Source: Lingula anatina
Taxonomy: Eukaryota; Brachiopoda; Lingulata; Lingulida; Lingulidae
Assembly (NCBI RefSeq): GCF_001039355.2
Contig: NW_019775639.1
Location: 79,816-141,815, forward strand
Direction: 5' to 3'
DNA length: 62,000 nucleotides
Positions 1 through 29,087 of the stretch are shown here, one piece after another. Within the stretch, counting starts at the first letter, position 1. Each line of letters opens with the position of its first letter. A program made the translations under genes and the position numbers. The notes under the pieces are model-generated. The model did not search any database and was not told the origin of the DNA. It saw nothing but the letters and a program-made list of their open reading frames with translations.

Positions 1-96
1 AATAAATAGATAAATGAAGTAAAATAGGAAAATAAGCAAAAAAGTGTTTCTTAATTGAAACATTTTATTCAACCCTTAAAGGAATAACCCAAAAAT

Positions 97-321
97 ATGC
101 AATAAATACCACAAGATAACATTTTCGGTGACAGAAATTGATAGCCAACAGTATAATTATATAACGCCTATATAACTAGGTCGTTAATATATATATATGC
201 AATAAAATATGCAATAAATACATGTAACTCAAGATAACATTTCCGGTGACAGAAATTGATAGCTAACAGTATAATTATATAACGCCTATATAACTAGGTC
301 GTTAATATATATATATATATC
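97..321. repeat. Tandem duplication, unit about 110-120 bp
   Basis: Two head-to-tail copies share the core ACAGAAATTGATAG and the following ATAACGCCTATATAACTAGG. The copies lie at about 97-203 and 208-321, and each ends in a short TA run. The homologous right-hand flank (near 20450-20540) has only one diverged copy, so the duplication is local. Confidence 0.75.
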
Positions 322-356
322 GTAGAAGAGAAGAGTAACCAATACGTGGAAGGCAG

Positions 357-382
357 GGCGCGCCAATTAAAATTGGCGCGCC
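357..382. repeat. Perfect inverted repeat with two GGCGCGCC octamers
   Basis: The 12-base arms GGCGCGCCAATT and AATTGGCGCGCC are separated by two A residues. Each arm contains the 8-base palindrome GGCGCGCC, which is very GC-rich for this AT-rich region. I see no counterpart in the homologous flank near 20940. Confidence 0.8.
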
Positions 383-920
383 AATTCTTAAAGTGTCATT
401 TTTTTGTAATTATATATCTAAATGATTGCACCAACATGCCTCTTGTTGAGCTCATGATAAAATTGAAATCATATCCAAAACCAACAAATGACAATCCAGC
501 AGATGCGTGTAAATATGACTTGATCACGACTGGTTGCTAGTTTTACAACACTTGCTGTCACAACTCTTGATTTTAAATTCATTTCGGTTTTTCAAATGAT
601 ATCCATTTTCCTAGTGAACTGGTGACAAGAAAATAAAACCCCAACATTGTCACTGTTTCTTTAGCAGCATGATTATTATTTAAAAGTAAATGTTCCTAAC
701 GAGAATGATGCATATTCTTAGAAGCAGTGTTTAGTACTACGCGGTCTACACGGGCTCACACCCATAGTTTAAGATAATCCTGACACAATACATAAACGAG
801 GCAAGGAATCTGAATAAAGTGCACTTTGTACATGTAAATAGTAACTTTCACATCTGACAATTGTTACAATAAATTAGACTATTTTGCCACTTGTACAATG
901 TAACCCACACAACATTGGTA

Positions 921-1265
921 AAAAATTTAGATTTTTGGTTAGAGCGTCAGCCCCCGGAGCGGGAGGACGAGGGTTTGACCCCATCCGGGGAGCATTCCAG
1001 TCCTTTATATACGGTTACCTGCTGTCTCCCCGCCTGGCATTCAGAACTGAGGGGTTGAAGCAGGGGTAAAGTTCCTGGTCAGGCAGCGAAAGATGTCTGT
1101 TCGCTTGGTAGTTTGCAGCGTTTCATACAGCATATTGGGCTGTACCCTCCCCCATCAAAACCTAGACTGTACCAGGGCCAAAAATGACCAGGGGTTTGTA
1201 AAACCCGCTGAGACGCATGTATAGTGCGGTATGTAAGAACTTTTACTTTTGTACTGGAAATCATA
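921..1265 (+). mobile_element. tRNA-derived SINE-like element
   Basis: A D-arm/A-box-like segment (GGTTAGAGCG at 938-947) is followed about 25 bases later by a B-box-like GGGTTTGACCCC at 971-982, which is the spacing of a tRNA gene. There is no closed acceptor stem, and about 280 bases of unrelated sequence follow. That is the structure of a tRNA-headed SINE, not of a working tRNA. The family is not recognised, and the 3' boundary is uncertain. Confidence 0.4.
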
Positions 1266-1597
1266 GAACCGCGCAGAGACGTACCTGTAGTACTGTAAAT
1301 AAGGAAAGGAACTTTTACTCAATTATCCCGCCATGTCAATAAGTTATTTGTCGAAATATTAATCAGAGAAGTGTCTCTTATCTTCCATGTTGGTTATTCT
1401 CGAAAAATCAACATCTCTTTCGATAAGGTTTCACCTCCAAGGGGGAAGGGTATATTTAGCTGGGGGTAACAGAGAGGGGCTGTATCCGAGTCGTTCAAAG
1501 CGAGTTATGAATTACGTGTTTATACTTAATTGCTTATTTTATTTGCACTTGTACTGGAGTGAGCGACTTTCCCTCTGACGTCGATGGTGAGGAGTTG

Positions 1598-1604
1598 TAT
1601 ATAA
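1598..1604 (+). promoter_or_regulatory. Candidate TATA box of the SRCR-ZP gene
   Basis: TATATAA lies about 100 bases upstream of the start codon at 1705. Position is the only support. AT-rich chance matches are common here. Confidence 0.25.
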
Positions 1605-1704
1605 TGAAGTAAGGTACATTTTTTGTGCCGGGTTGTGACCCTCCCCTCCAGAGCGTTCCTTCACCCAGTGAAACACGACATCTCATTACTGTTAAGGATG
1701 TGAA

Positions 1705-19552
<17,848 letters not shown>

Positions 19553-20031
19553 AATTCATTGCATTAGTTGTGCTACGTTGTCACTGGCTTTGTAAACGTA
19601 AATATATATTTCATTTTGAAAAGGTTTATATCCACCGATAGAATGAAAAACACTTGAAATTAATAGCTTGATGGACCATAAACCTGCTTTTTAATTGAAA
19701 GAAAACACAGTGATTTGAACACCCAAACTTAATCGCAATTGGATTATGATTTTGTATACGTATGTGACATTGCACAAAACAGATATCACAGTAGGTCCTA
19801 ATATCAACATTTTATGTTTGTAATTTCTGTACACAGAGTGATTTGCAATCGGGTAACAATAAGAATTAGAGACTAAAATGTATGTTTGCCAGTGGCTTCA
19901 AGAGTAGAAAAGAGTGTGATTGTAGTTGCTTGCTCGGGAAAACACAAATTATTGTAGCATTTATTCTAATGCGTTAAACTTTTCAATCTAGATTTCAAAA
20001 ATTTCGGATAGTATTTTTTTTATTTCCTTTG

Positions 20032-20081
<50 letters not shown>

Positions 20082-20150
20082 TGGCTAGTAATCAATTATG
20101 ATAGAGTATACTTCCAGTCTATACTGCTTTACTTAATGTTTAGAGTGTCT

Positions 20151-20156
20151 AATAAA
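20151..20156 (+). terminator. Candidate polyadenylation signal, SRCR-ZP gene
   Basis: AATAAA about 600 bases after the stop codon, followed within 30 bases by T/G-rich sequence. It would give a 3' UTR of about 0.6 kb. Confidence 0.4.
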
Positions 20157-20340
20157 ACGTTGCACAGATTGCTTCAGTGTCCATTACTTTATGTGCATTT
20201 TATATAAAATATATTTACTTGCAGTTTCACTGAACTGATCGTATAACTTGTAGAGTTAAATCGACAGAGAAAACACTGTTTAATCTCTATACACAGATTA
20301 GTTTTTTAGGTAAAAAGTAAAAATAAATATATTTCACAGA

Positions 20341-20539
20341 CACAAAAAAAAAAAAAAAATAAATAAATAAATAAAGAAAGAAAGAAAGAATGCCCTTTTA
20401 TAAAGCATTTTATTCAATTTTTACAGAATTACCCCCATCGTAAAGCCTAGAAAAATATGCAATTAAAGCATATATGTTAAAACCAACGTTGACAAAAATC
20501 GATAACCAATAATATAATTACATGAACATCTTATAACTA

Positions 20540-20598
<59 letters not shown>

Positions 20599-21495
20599 TG
20601 ACAGTCAATGAAAACGCATCAGAAAATTTCTTGTATTTTTTCTCTTTACCGAGAATCGATTCCAACCGTATAACGAGTACAAATGCACTTGTTTGGTCAT
20701 AAGAGAGTCACCTTGTTTTACTGAATAATGGGTCTTATTTCACACAAAAACTGTTATTTTCTTAATTTTCCAAAGGGACTTAAAATATTATTCAATAAAT
20801 AAATGATGCGTTTTCATTGACTGTCAGTGTGTGTGTGTGCATGTGCGAGTGTGTGTGTGTGTGTGTGAGTGTGTGTGTGTATCCGTGGTATCGCTATTTT
20901 AGGCACCTGTTTATATATCATCCTTCTTTGCAAAGAGGGAAGCGACCAATATTTACTCTAAATGCCATTTTTTATCAATTATAACACTAAATACGTGCAC
21001 CAATATACCTGTAGTTGACCTCGTATTAAAACTGGAATCATATTCAAAAGCAACAAATGACACAATCCAGCTGATGCGCATAAATCTGACTTCATCACGC
21101 CTGGCGTCTAATTTGATATTCTCGCTGTTTTACTGATCATGAGTTGTACGTAATCTTGATATGCATTAACGATGATTTCACAACACTTAATTAGTATCGC
21201 AACACTAGTTTTTAAATTCATTTCGTTTTTTCAAATGGTATATTCATTTTCCAAGTGAACTGGGAACAAGAAAATAAAAATACCCCAACATTGTCACTGT
21301 TTCTTCAGCAGCAGATTATTATTTAAAAGTAAATATTCTTAAGAAAATGGCGCACATTCTTAGTAGCAGTGTTTAGCTCTACATCCATAGTTTAATATAA
21401 TCCTCACAGCACATGAACGAGGCAAGGAATCTGAATAAACATGTAAATAGTAACTTTCACATCTAACACTCCCTACAACAAATTAGACCCTAAAA
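20341..21495. repeat. Right copy of the gene-flank duplication
   Basis: Homologous, in order, to 1-890. It differs by an inserted MITE (20597-20828), AT and GT microsatellites and small indels. No coding region is seen between the SRCR-ZP stop (19552) and the PARP-caspase stop (21970). Confidence 0.7.
20597..20828. mobile_element. 232-bp MITE with 24-bp inverted ends
   Basis: The ends are ACTGACAGTCAATGAAAACG and its exact reverse complement, continuing GCATCA on the left (mirror TGATGC on the right). The interior is AT-rich without ORF. It sits between an AT repeat and a GT repeat. The size and TIR fit a Tc1/mariner-type MITE; the family is not confirmed. Confidence 0.85.
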
Positions 21496-21836
21496 CACGT
21501 TGCTGCAATTTCCCTTGAAAAGTACATATATTGAGCAAATAACATAAATATTGTGGCAAAAAACTACTTGTAGCATATAAATATCGAATCCCGTTATATT
21601 ACTGTATTTGACAGCAAGGCACGCAGCATGACAAGTCATTAAATACCTATTGCACATGTATTCAATCAACGTTAAACAAATGGTCAATTTGGTTTTCAAG
21701 TTAATTAAAAAAATAACAGGAAACCAGGACCAGAAATACACTGCAACACCCGTGAAAGACGCCTAGCTTGTTGTAAATAACACGAGCGCCTAATATAATG
21801 TTGGACAAGTACTTTGTTAGCGCACACTACTCTCTC

Positions 21837-21842
21837 TTTATT
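21837..21842 (-). terminator. Candidate polyadenylation signal, PARP-caspase gene
   Basis: TTTATT on plus (AATAAA on minus) lies about 130 bases beyond the stop codon at 21970. Confidence 0.35.
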
Positions 21843-21969
21843 TATATATTTATCTTTAATCAGACATTTGTCGATACTTACAGCCCCTTATCAGTAATGT
21901 TGTGGTGATAAAACTAAACAAAACAAAAGGGAATATATATATATCAAGCCATCTCATGACGTCACACAT

Positions 21970-24623
21970 CTAGTCCAACTCCTGGAGCTCACCATTTACT
22001 ATACAGAGGCGGGGCCAGAAGTAAAACCGTTTGGTGAAGGACATGGTTTCCATGCTGGACACCTGCTGGTACTGACCTTGACCTTGGGTCTTCATACTGG
22101 CAACCCAGCTGTTCACCTGAAATACCACAAAGAGGTGAAATGTGATATAAAATACCAGATACACGTTACCATAACAATAGCAGTAATACAGTGATGAGTT
22201 TAAGATAATATCACTCTAATATTGGACCAAAAGGTGGAAAAAAACAATTTGAACTGCAACGGTACAAAAATGATTTCTTGAAATTACAGTAAAACTCCAT
22301 AATGAATTTTTCAAAGTATAACGACACTCAAGAATAAAATTAATTACTACTATCCACTATCCAATATTCAGTAACTCTCGCTTTATCAAATGATTGAAGA
22401 AATTACTATTGGAATGAAACCATAACAGAGTGAATGAAGCCCTGAAACGTGCAGTGAATTCCCAATAATATCGAACAAGCCAGTAAGTCCAACATTTCTG
22501 CCTCACCTACCGAGGTGAGAAGCTCCAGGAAGTGTTTACTCCTCGCCTCCTCACTGAACACTCTGACAATGGCGTTGATGAACCAGGACCCGTTCTCCTT
22601 ATTTCTCCAGGACACGTAGTCTGAAATGAAGGGATGTATAATTGACGAACACGATTGAATTGAATGGAGTCAAAGGATATATTATATTGTGCATTGATTC
22701 AAAATAAAATAAAAATGATACAAAAATTAATATCTGTCAAGATGTGGGGGAAACTAACAAGGCATTAAACAGCAACATAAGCGCCTTAATTCATTTTTTT
22801 TATTACGTCAAACATTGTTGAATAAAGTAACATATTATTTGTGTATGAAATCCCCGGCTGGTACAGTGTGTTTTGTTTTCTATATCTTAGTATTTGCCCA
22901 CCTGGAGTGGTTGCCGTGGCAACGGCGATGTCACACATGTTAGCACCAAATTTGGACTCGCTTTCATTGCAACGCGCCCGCGCAGAATCAGACTGGCCGC
23001 CATCTTGTCTCATTGTTAGAGGGACGGATTCTCCCGCGACTCTACTGTCTTTCTTTGCTGGATGAAATACAGTTTTTGGTTTCAAATGTAAAGTCATCCA
23101 TTTATCACCGAAATGTAATATTTTAACCAAATCGGTCTGTTTTATGCACTATTTTTCTAATTTAATATATATGTTGCTTGACAACAAACTTGTATTCTTA
23201 ACGTCAATCAACAACTAATTTCGTTCCAAGAAAAACGTTTTACAAATAATTATAACTACTCTGAAAATGCACACACCATAGCTATTTAACGATGCATACA
23301 AAGTCAAATTTTTTGTCACAAAAACCAACCAAATGCCAGTATATAGTTTCAAGTAGTATAACTAAGAGAATTACCAAAAGCCATTGTTTATTTTTACCCG
23401 AAAATGATGTTTGAACGGATTTTTCTGCTGGCATTCTAAGCTGTATGTCAATGGGGCAGGAACGTAGGTCACGGAAATAGGTTAAATTTACAACCAAAAA
23501 TGTAAAGAAAGGAGCAGTCTAAAGGTCTTTTATGGCTGATCGAGTGATCAATTCAGTTTATCCCTTGGCATGTCGAATTAATTTGAGTCATATAAGAATC
23601 TAGTAGAAGTGGTTTACATGTGTTACTGGGAACCCACGCTCCACCGATGCTCGGTTCGTATGTACCTTTAATGTTTTTTTACTTACTTCCTTGGCAAGCC
23701 TGAATAAAAAACATTTTTGGTTTTCCCGCCAGGGCGGGGCAGCTGTCGGTGGTAAAGTGCATATACATCATACTGTAGGGCAAGCTGTAGCCATCTGTCC
23801 CATATACTGCGTTACTCATACCGTGACTCAGAATGAACACGATGAATGAATCACTAGTCCAGTGGCTAGGTTGTTTGCTCTCAGTTTCCATCACATCAAA
23901 GATTCCCTAAAATCATAACATTCAAAATGTACAGATTATAAATTATGATACACTGACTGCAAAGGTTTTAATAATACGATATATAACTGTTTTACCAATT
24001 CATATATATATATATATACAAATAAACGAACAAATAAACCCGCACGCACATACATGCACATGAACAAACACAGACACGCACACACACACAAACACACTGA
24101 CAATAAAACGTACGCACACACACACACACACGTGCGCACCTGCTCACCTGTGCGGTCAGGTCATTATGCACAATAACGGTATAACTCATCTGTTCCATCA
24201 GCTCTACCAGCGCCTTGCAGTCCATTTCTGACCCGTCTCTCTTCTCATGGTGCTGGAAATTGATGTTGTTGACGATGACAGCGCGTCCACGGGGCAGGCC
24301 ACAGTTTTGGTAGACCTGAAAGTAGAAGGAAAAATATGAGTCTTTCTAACAGTGGTATTTACCTATCCGCACCCTTAACAACAATCTCATTTACCTGGAA
24401 AACAGTTAAATGCTGAACCATTTAAAGCAATAGGACAGGTACGTAGCGACATGTAGGGACAGAGACTAAATGCAAAGAGACGGAGGGAAGGAGAAAAATC
24501 AGAGAGAGACAGAAAGAGAGAGAGAGAGGTTTATACACACATCGTCCTTGTAAGCTTCCTCCATGAACAGAGCAGGATCGGCAGCTCTCAGACATAGTGA
24601 CGTCACCGGTAGTTGAGGCACGG
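21970..24623 (-). CDS. Caspase domain exons (5 to 10)
   Basis: The linker exon 24623-24541 ends EEAYKDD. Exon 24315-24148 opens the protease with GLPRGRAVIVNNINF and RDGSEMD. Exon 23906-23687 contains His452 and Cys495. Exon 23057-22902 holds the large/small subunit linker, with Asp501, Asp516 and Asp521 as possible processing sites. Exon 22620-22511 carries DYVSWRN and GSWFINAI. Exon 22116-21970 ends KRFYFWP plus a short tail and TAG. All S1-pocket and catalytic residues expected of an active caspase are present. Confidence 0.92.
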
Positions 24624-26121
24624 CTAAAATCAACATATAAAGTCGAGTTAGTATCCGTGAATTGCTCTATTGCTTGCCATTACTTTGACAGGTCTCTCGT
24701 TTGGCATTTGAACGATGTGCACACTAAAATTCATGGATACGTTAACAGTACGATTTATATTATTTTTTGATGAAACAAGTACTCTTTGGATGATAACATG
24801 ATTGGCTGTTCGATTAAACTTACCTCTAGCCTGGAATTGGTCAATGCGGTCATAGGTCACGATGTATTCCGGGTAACACTGGTCCGCCGTGAATAGGAGG
24901 AATTCCCGGAATAACTTCCTGGTATCACCTATCACGGAGTCGAAGGTCTCGTGATGGTCACGGCAAATCTTCTCCCCACAGACGCACGGCGGTCTCCTTA
25001 ATGTCTGTTGTTCCTCGCAGTAGTAGGCATTGCCGAGAAGAACGCGGCAAATCAGGATTTGGAGGTCCTCCGTTCGTCTACTGTCCATCTCGTCTGGAAT
25101 AAGAATAATTCGATTAAATTTAATTGTGGTAATCCGATGGCATATAAACATATGAATAATTTAAATTTTAGTTTTTCTGAAAGACTTCTAGAGGAAAAAA
25201 AAAGGGTACATGTGCACATTGTCTCTTCCTAAAAAGAAATTATCACGACAACAGAAATAAGAAACGTGACAATGAGAAAACTAACACGAGCAGTAGTACG
25301 CATATTCATACGAAAGCGTACTCCATGCCCACCTAGACGTACCTGCGTACTGATCCGCTTTGGTGGCGCTCTCTGACAAATAAATTGCTCGACCAAACAT
25401 TCCTTTGCGAGCAATCCTGAAATCTGGCCCCATAGCACAAATAGATGGGATATTTGCACTCTTTGTTCCGTGAAACAGGTACTGTTCATTGATGTCCTCA
25501 TTTAGTGTATCTAATACAGGGGATTCGGTCTCGACAGTCATGGGCTTTTTCATTGTGGGATCCACGTAATAATAAGGTTTTAAGCGGCCCTGTGTTTGAC
25601 GTAAGCGGTGCTGCCGCTTGGTAAGTTTATAACGCTCTAGTAAACCTTCGTTTTTGATGGCCTCGACTCTCTTTACCACAATAAAGGTGTGCTCAAGGTT
25701 TCGCGTGTCTCGCCCACGCCCTGTTTTCTTGCTTTGCCACGTTCCCTGAACCAGCTCCGTGACGGCGCAGAAAATCTCGGCACTCACGCCCATTGTAAAG
25801 CAAGCACTTTGGGATGGATTTGACAGGGATTCGGTGAATTTTTCGTATTTGGATTTCTTGCGTCTTGAAATGTTTAACTGACTAGATAGCGTATCTGGTA
25901 AACCTCCAAGAAGATCATAGCTAGACGTTGAGGCACCGAGGAAATCCTGAGCAGTGTAATCTGTCGAAAAAAAGACAACAAAAAAGCTATATCTAAGGTT
26001 CGGCATTATTCCTTAATTCGAATTGCCTTAGTTAATAAAACTAGTGGTTGTTTATTTTTCATACCAAAACAAACAAAAAATTATATAAATAAATAAATAA
26101 ATATAATAATAATAATAATGA

Positions 26122-26160
<39 letters not shown>

Positions 26161-26668
26161 AACAAAATAATATAGATGATGGAAAAAAAAGACAAGAAAG
26201 GCAACACTTATTATCAGCATTTAGGTCCATTTAACATTTGTTGTGTTTTATTAAACGAGTCTTTAACGTACGTACCGCCGTTTGCTCTGTGTTCCCTCCC
26301 ATATCTGCGATCCTGCCTTTCCGTCACTGTAGAAGGACAAAAAGTCACCACGTAGCAAAATAATTAAAAAGATGGATACGAAAAAAAGACGATAATTGAA
26401 TGCACTCCCTGAGGTGATGGAATAAAAAAATACAAAAATTGGTGACTGACGAATTAAATTATTATTATAATTGGATAAAACAAATGACAAAAATAGCTAT
26501 CACGTACTTCATTAATCTAGAAAAATTAATACGTAGGTGATGAAATCAATAAGAGGGTGAACAGATGAATCACTTATCATGTATACCTTCATTTTGTATT
26601 CCAGTAAACCACCTAAGAGCATTCCCCCAAATGGAATTTGTTTTCGGTCTTGCCCCTCCGGTCGCCAT
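21970..26668 (-). CDS. PARP-caspase fusion protein
   Basis: Ten exons in transcript order: 26668-26587, 26326-26276, 25960-25343, 25093-24824, 24623-24541, 24315-24148, 23906-23687, 23057-22902, 22620-22511, 22116-21970. They sum to 1905 bases, encoding 634 residues. Every junction keeps phase and every intron is GT-AG. The start ATG has G at -3 and +4 and an in-frame TAG 27 bases upstream. Residues 1-130 have no recognised domain. About 135-340 form a PARP catalytic domain with the H-Y-E triad: His208 (LFHGT), Tyr238 (AIYLSES) and Glu326 (CYPEYIVTY). Residues 365-634 form a caspase with Arg394 (RDGSEMD), catalytic His452 (LSHG), catalytic Cys495 (QACQG, as in caspase-8/10), a linker of about 40 residues, then p10 with YVSWRN and GSWFINAI. 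No CARD, DED or death domain is seen. Probably a cytosolic enzyme pair in cell death or stress signalling. One gene rather than two is inferred from phase and from the absence of any stop or start between the domains. Confidence 0.88.
24005..24140. repeat. AT then CA microsatellites in a caspase intron
   Basis: A short TA run is followed by interrupted CA/CG repeats between the exons at 23687-23906 and 24148-24315. They end only a few bases from the donor of the latter exon. Confidence 0.8.
24824..25960 (-). CDS. PARP catalytic domain exons (3 and 4)
   Basis: Exon 25960-25343 starts in an unassigned region, then gives FIVVKRVEAIKNEGLLERY, the YLFHGTKSANI nicotinamide-pocket motif and GMFGRAIYLSES. 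Exon 25093-24824 gives DLQILICRVLLGN, a Cys/His-rich insert and FTADQCYPEYIVTYDR. The retained Glu in PEY favours a polymer-forming (PARP1/tankyrase-like) enzyme over the mono-ADP-ribosylating PARPs that carry Ile, Leu or Tyr there. The motif is closest to tankyrase's YPEYLITY. Confidence 0.88.
24951..25019 (-). other. Cys/His cluster inside the PARP domain
   Basis: Residues 276-298 contain Cys276, Cys287, Cys289, Cys294, His297 and His298 (RRPPCVCGEKICRDHH). The spacing could bind a metal ion. Tankyrases carry a zinc site in their PARP domain, but at a different point (before the conserved RVxLG strand), so this looks independent. Metal binding is inference. Confidence 0.5.
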
Positions 26669-26882
26669 GTCCGGGTAACAGCATATGGTCCTCTAGCACA
26701 ATCCTGGCATCTAAGAAGAATGCTGTAAGCAGCTTTATGTCCTGACCTGTAGGATGGATGACGTATTTAGCTAGCTGGAAAAATATAACCATGAACTTTT
26801 TCTGTCCCTGGATATGGTAATGTTGAACATAGTGTACAAACAGTAACAAATGTGTTTATTCGAGTAGGATACTCCTTGTCAC

Positions 26883-26883
<1 letters not shown>

Positions 26884-26936
<53 letters not shown>

Positions 26937-27990
26937 TTATTTTAAGTCTAAAAAACTAGTAGACTTTACATAAAATATCATAAATAATACTACATAAAAT
27001 ATCATAAATAAAATCTAGGTAAAACAGCCATTAGCCCATACAATTAAATGCAATTAATACAAGTTTTATAAAACCAATTAAGAGTTAATCAAAATATTTC
27101 CTAAAAAGGTATGTTTTGAGTTCTTTTTTAAAATGTTTGGTAGACTGAATTGCTCGGATTTCCAGCGGTAATAAATTCCATTCCTTTGGACCTGCAGCTT
27201 TTAAAAGATATATCACCGTAGGTTTTTTATCGCATTTTTACTGGGTTGAGTAGCAATTGGTCTACAGACCGCAGATTACGCATTGGAACATAGTGACTGA
27301 CTAATTCATTGATGTAGATTGGTGCCAATCCATAAAAAGCATCGTGAGTAAAAACTAAAAATCTGAATAAAATTCTGGCTTGTAGAGGTAGCCTGTGTAA
27401 ACTTTTTAAAACTGGGGAGATGTGTATGCTTGTGGATGTCCGAGTTAATAATCTGGCCGAAATATTTTGAATGCGCTGCAGTCTAGCAATTGGTTTCTTT
27501 GGACAACCGTATAAAATGGAGTTGCAGGAATCAAATCGAGACTAAACTAACTAAACAATTTATAACTGTGGCTGCAGCAGAGTCAGACAACTGATTGCGA
27601 ATTGCACTTATGTTCCTAATGTTAAAAACCGCTGACCTGCATACACTGGCAATATGTTTGTTCATACAAAGTGACCCATCTAAAAATACACCAAAATTTT
27701 TTGCATGAGGTGTTGGCTTAATAATGCTTGATCCAATTTTGAGCTGAATTTGTTGTGCTATCATACGATTATGTGGCTGACTTATTACCAAAAGTTCAGA
27801 CTTTCCATCGATAATTTTCAACTTATTACTAATCAGCCACCCGCGAAGATCATCAATACATTCAGACAATATATCAATAGATTCATTTGGATTTTCTAGA
27901 TTGCAACAAGTAAAAATCTGTGTGTCATCAGCATAAATATGATAGCCAATGTTATGATGTCTTAGTATGGCCCAATTGGTAAGGTATCCA
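26884..27990 (-). mobile_element. CR1-like LINE, 5'-truncated and frameshifted
   Basis: The minus strand carries the reverse-transcriptase YHIYADDTQ box (about 27930), then NFGVFLDGSLCMNKHI. After a frame break near 27530 it continues SRFDSCNSILYG, LQRIQNISARLL and a final FKKELKTYLF near 27100. The 3' tail is an (ATT)n run on this strand (26884-26933 on plus). It lies just upstream of the PARP-caspase start codon, in the same orientation, so it may affect promoter or 5' UTR sequence. Confidence 0.88.
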
Positions 27991-27998
27991 TGCAAAAA

Positions 27999-28190
27999 AT
28001 ACAGACACACACACACACACGCACACGCAAACACATACATGTCTACACGCTCACGCACGCACACACACATACAGACACGCACAGTACGCACACACACACC
28101 GCTGTAACACAAGGCTTACACTCAAAACACGTCTGCAAAAGATAATATATTAATAAAACAAAAATACGTAAAAAAAAAAAAAAAAAAAAC
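27999..28190. repeat. CA-rich microsatellite and poly-A
   Basis: Interrupted CA/CG repeats (about 27999-28102) are followed by an A run near 28171. They mark the truncated 5' border of the LINE. Confidence 0.75.
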
Positions 28191-28465
28191 ATTTAAGAGC
28201 GCGTCCATGAGAAAGCCAGACAGATGGGTCAGAAGGCGGCAAGGTGGGGGTCAGCAGATTTTAATAATTTTTGGTGTGGTAAACCACCAACATGAAAGAT
28301 ATTGTGAGCCACTGTCTTTCTTATTTTGGATCATTAGTTTTAGAGATATGGGGGAAGGTCTTTTATCCGCAATTTTGCCAAAATATATCATTTTTTAGTT
28401 ATTAAAAAGATAAGTGGAAGACAGTTTTACTTTTTGGCTTTATATTTACAGAGCTGATGAATATT

Positions 28466-28698
28466 CATAAAACGCAGGTCAAGTTCGAAAATCAGCATGA
28501 TCCGGCCATTATTGTAGAAGTTATGCTGTTTTTTCACTTTTCAGCATATATACAACACTGTAAACACATTTCAAGGAAAACCGATAGGCCTGTTGCATGA
28601 AACGCACAGGAGTAATCAATCTTACTAAAACGCAGGTCAAGTTCGAAAATCGGCATGATCGGGTCATTATTTTAGAAGTTATGCTGTTTTTTCACATT
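28466..28698 (+). repeat. 72-bp direct repeat, two copies
   Basis: Copies at about 28468-28542 and 28626-28697 share AACGCAGGTCAAGTTCGAAA and the following GCATGATC and GAAGTTATGCTGTTTTTTCAC, with four or five differences. The spacer is unrelated. There is no ORF. Confidence 0.75.
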
Positions 28699-29087
28699 TC
28701 CTCAAAATCAATTCTTAGGCATGTTAACAGTCTTATTATTTGACTAATAAGATACATGAAAGTGTTTGTGTGACATTTCCTGCATCTTTACAACATTGTT
28801 AGTTGATTATGTAAAAATGATGGTAAATTTGTTATCGTGTATTGTGTAATAAAGTGTCAAAAATGGAAATAAACTCATATCATTGCATTTTGTCAGATTC
28901 AATCATTCAGTATGTTCAGAATCTCAGAATGGAAGAAATTAGACATTTAACACTGTTTTATTGATATTTTTCACATCTCATTAATTTTCTTAGTTGATCT
29001 ATAAAAAGTGCCGTAAAAAATGTTAATTTTGTTTTATGTTAAAAAAGTGTTAAAATAGAAATAAACCCATTTCAGAACGGTGCTTAC

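Larger units (their letters stand above)
1..890. repeat. Left copy of a gene-flank duplication
   Basis: Long stretches match 20341-21490 in the same order and orientation. Shared blocks include the poly-A/ATAT segment near 60-320, the block at 440-530, the block at 570-700 and the block at 770-880 (the last matches about 21385-21490). The right copy starts about 800 bases after the stop codon of the SRCR-ZP gene, so this left copy probably lies downstream of a paralogue that is outside the window. The match is degenerate, with indels. No coding region is seen here. Confidence 0.7.

Noticed and set aside
921-1010. A tRNA gene
   Set aside because: A- and B-box-like words are present, but no closed acceptor or anticodon stem could be drawn, and SINE-like sequence follows.
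26613-26849. A 78-codon minus frame upstream of the PARP exons, considered as a separate exon
   Set aside because: The overlapping frame from the ATG at 26668 gives a spliceable exon in phase with the rest of the gene; the longer frame ends in TAG just before the possible splice site.
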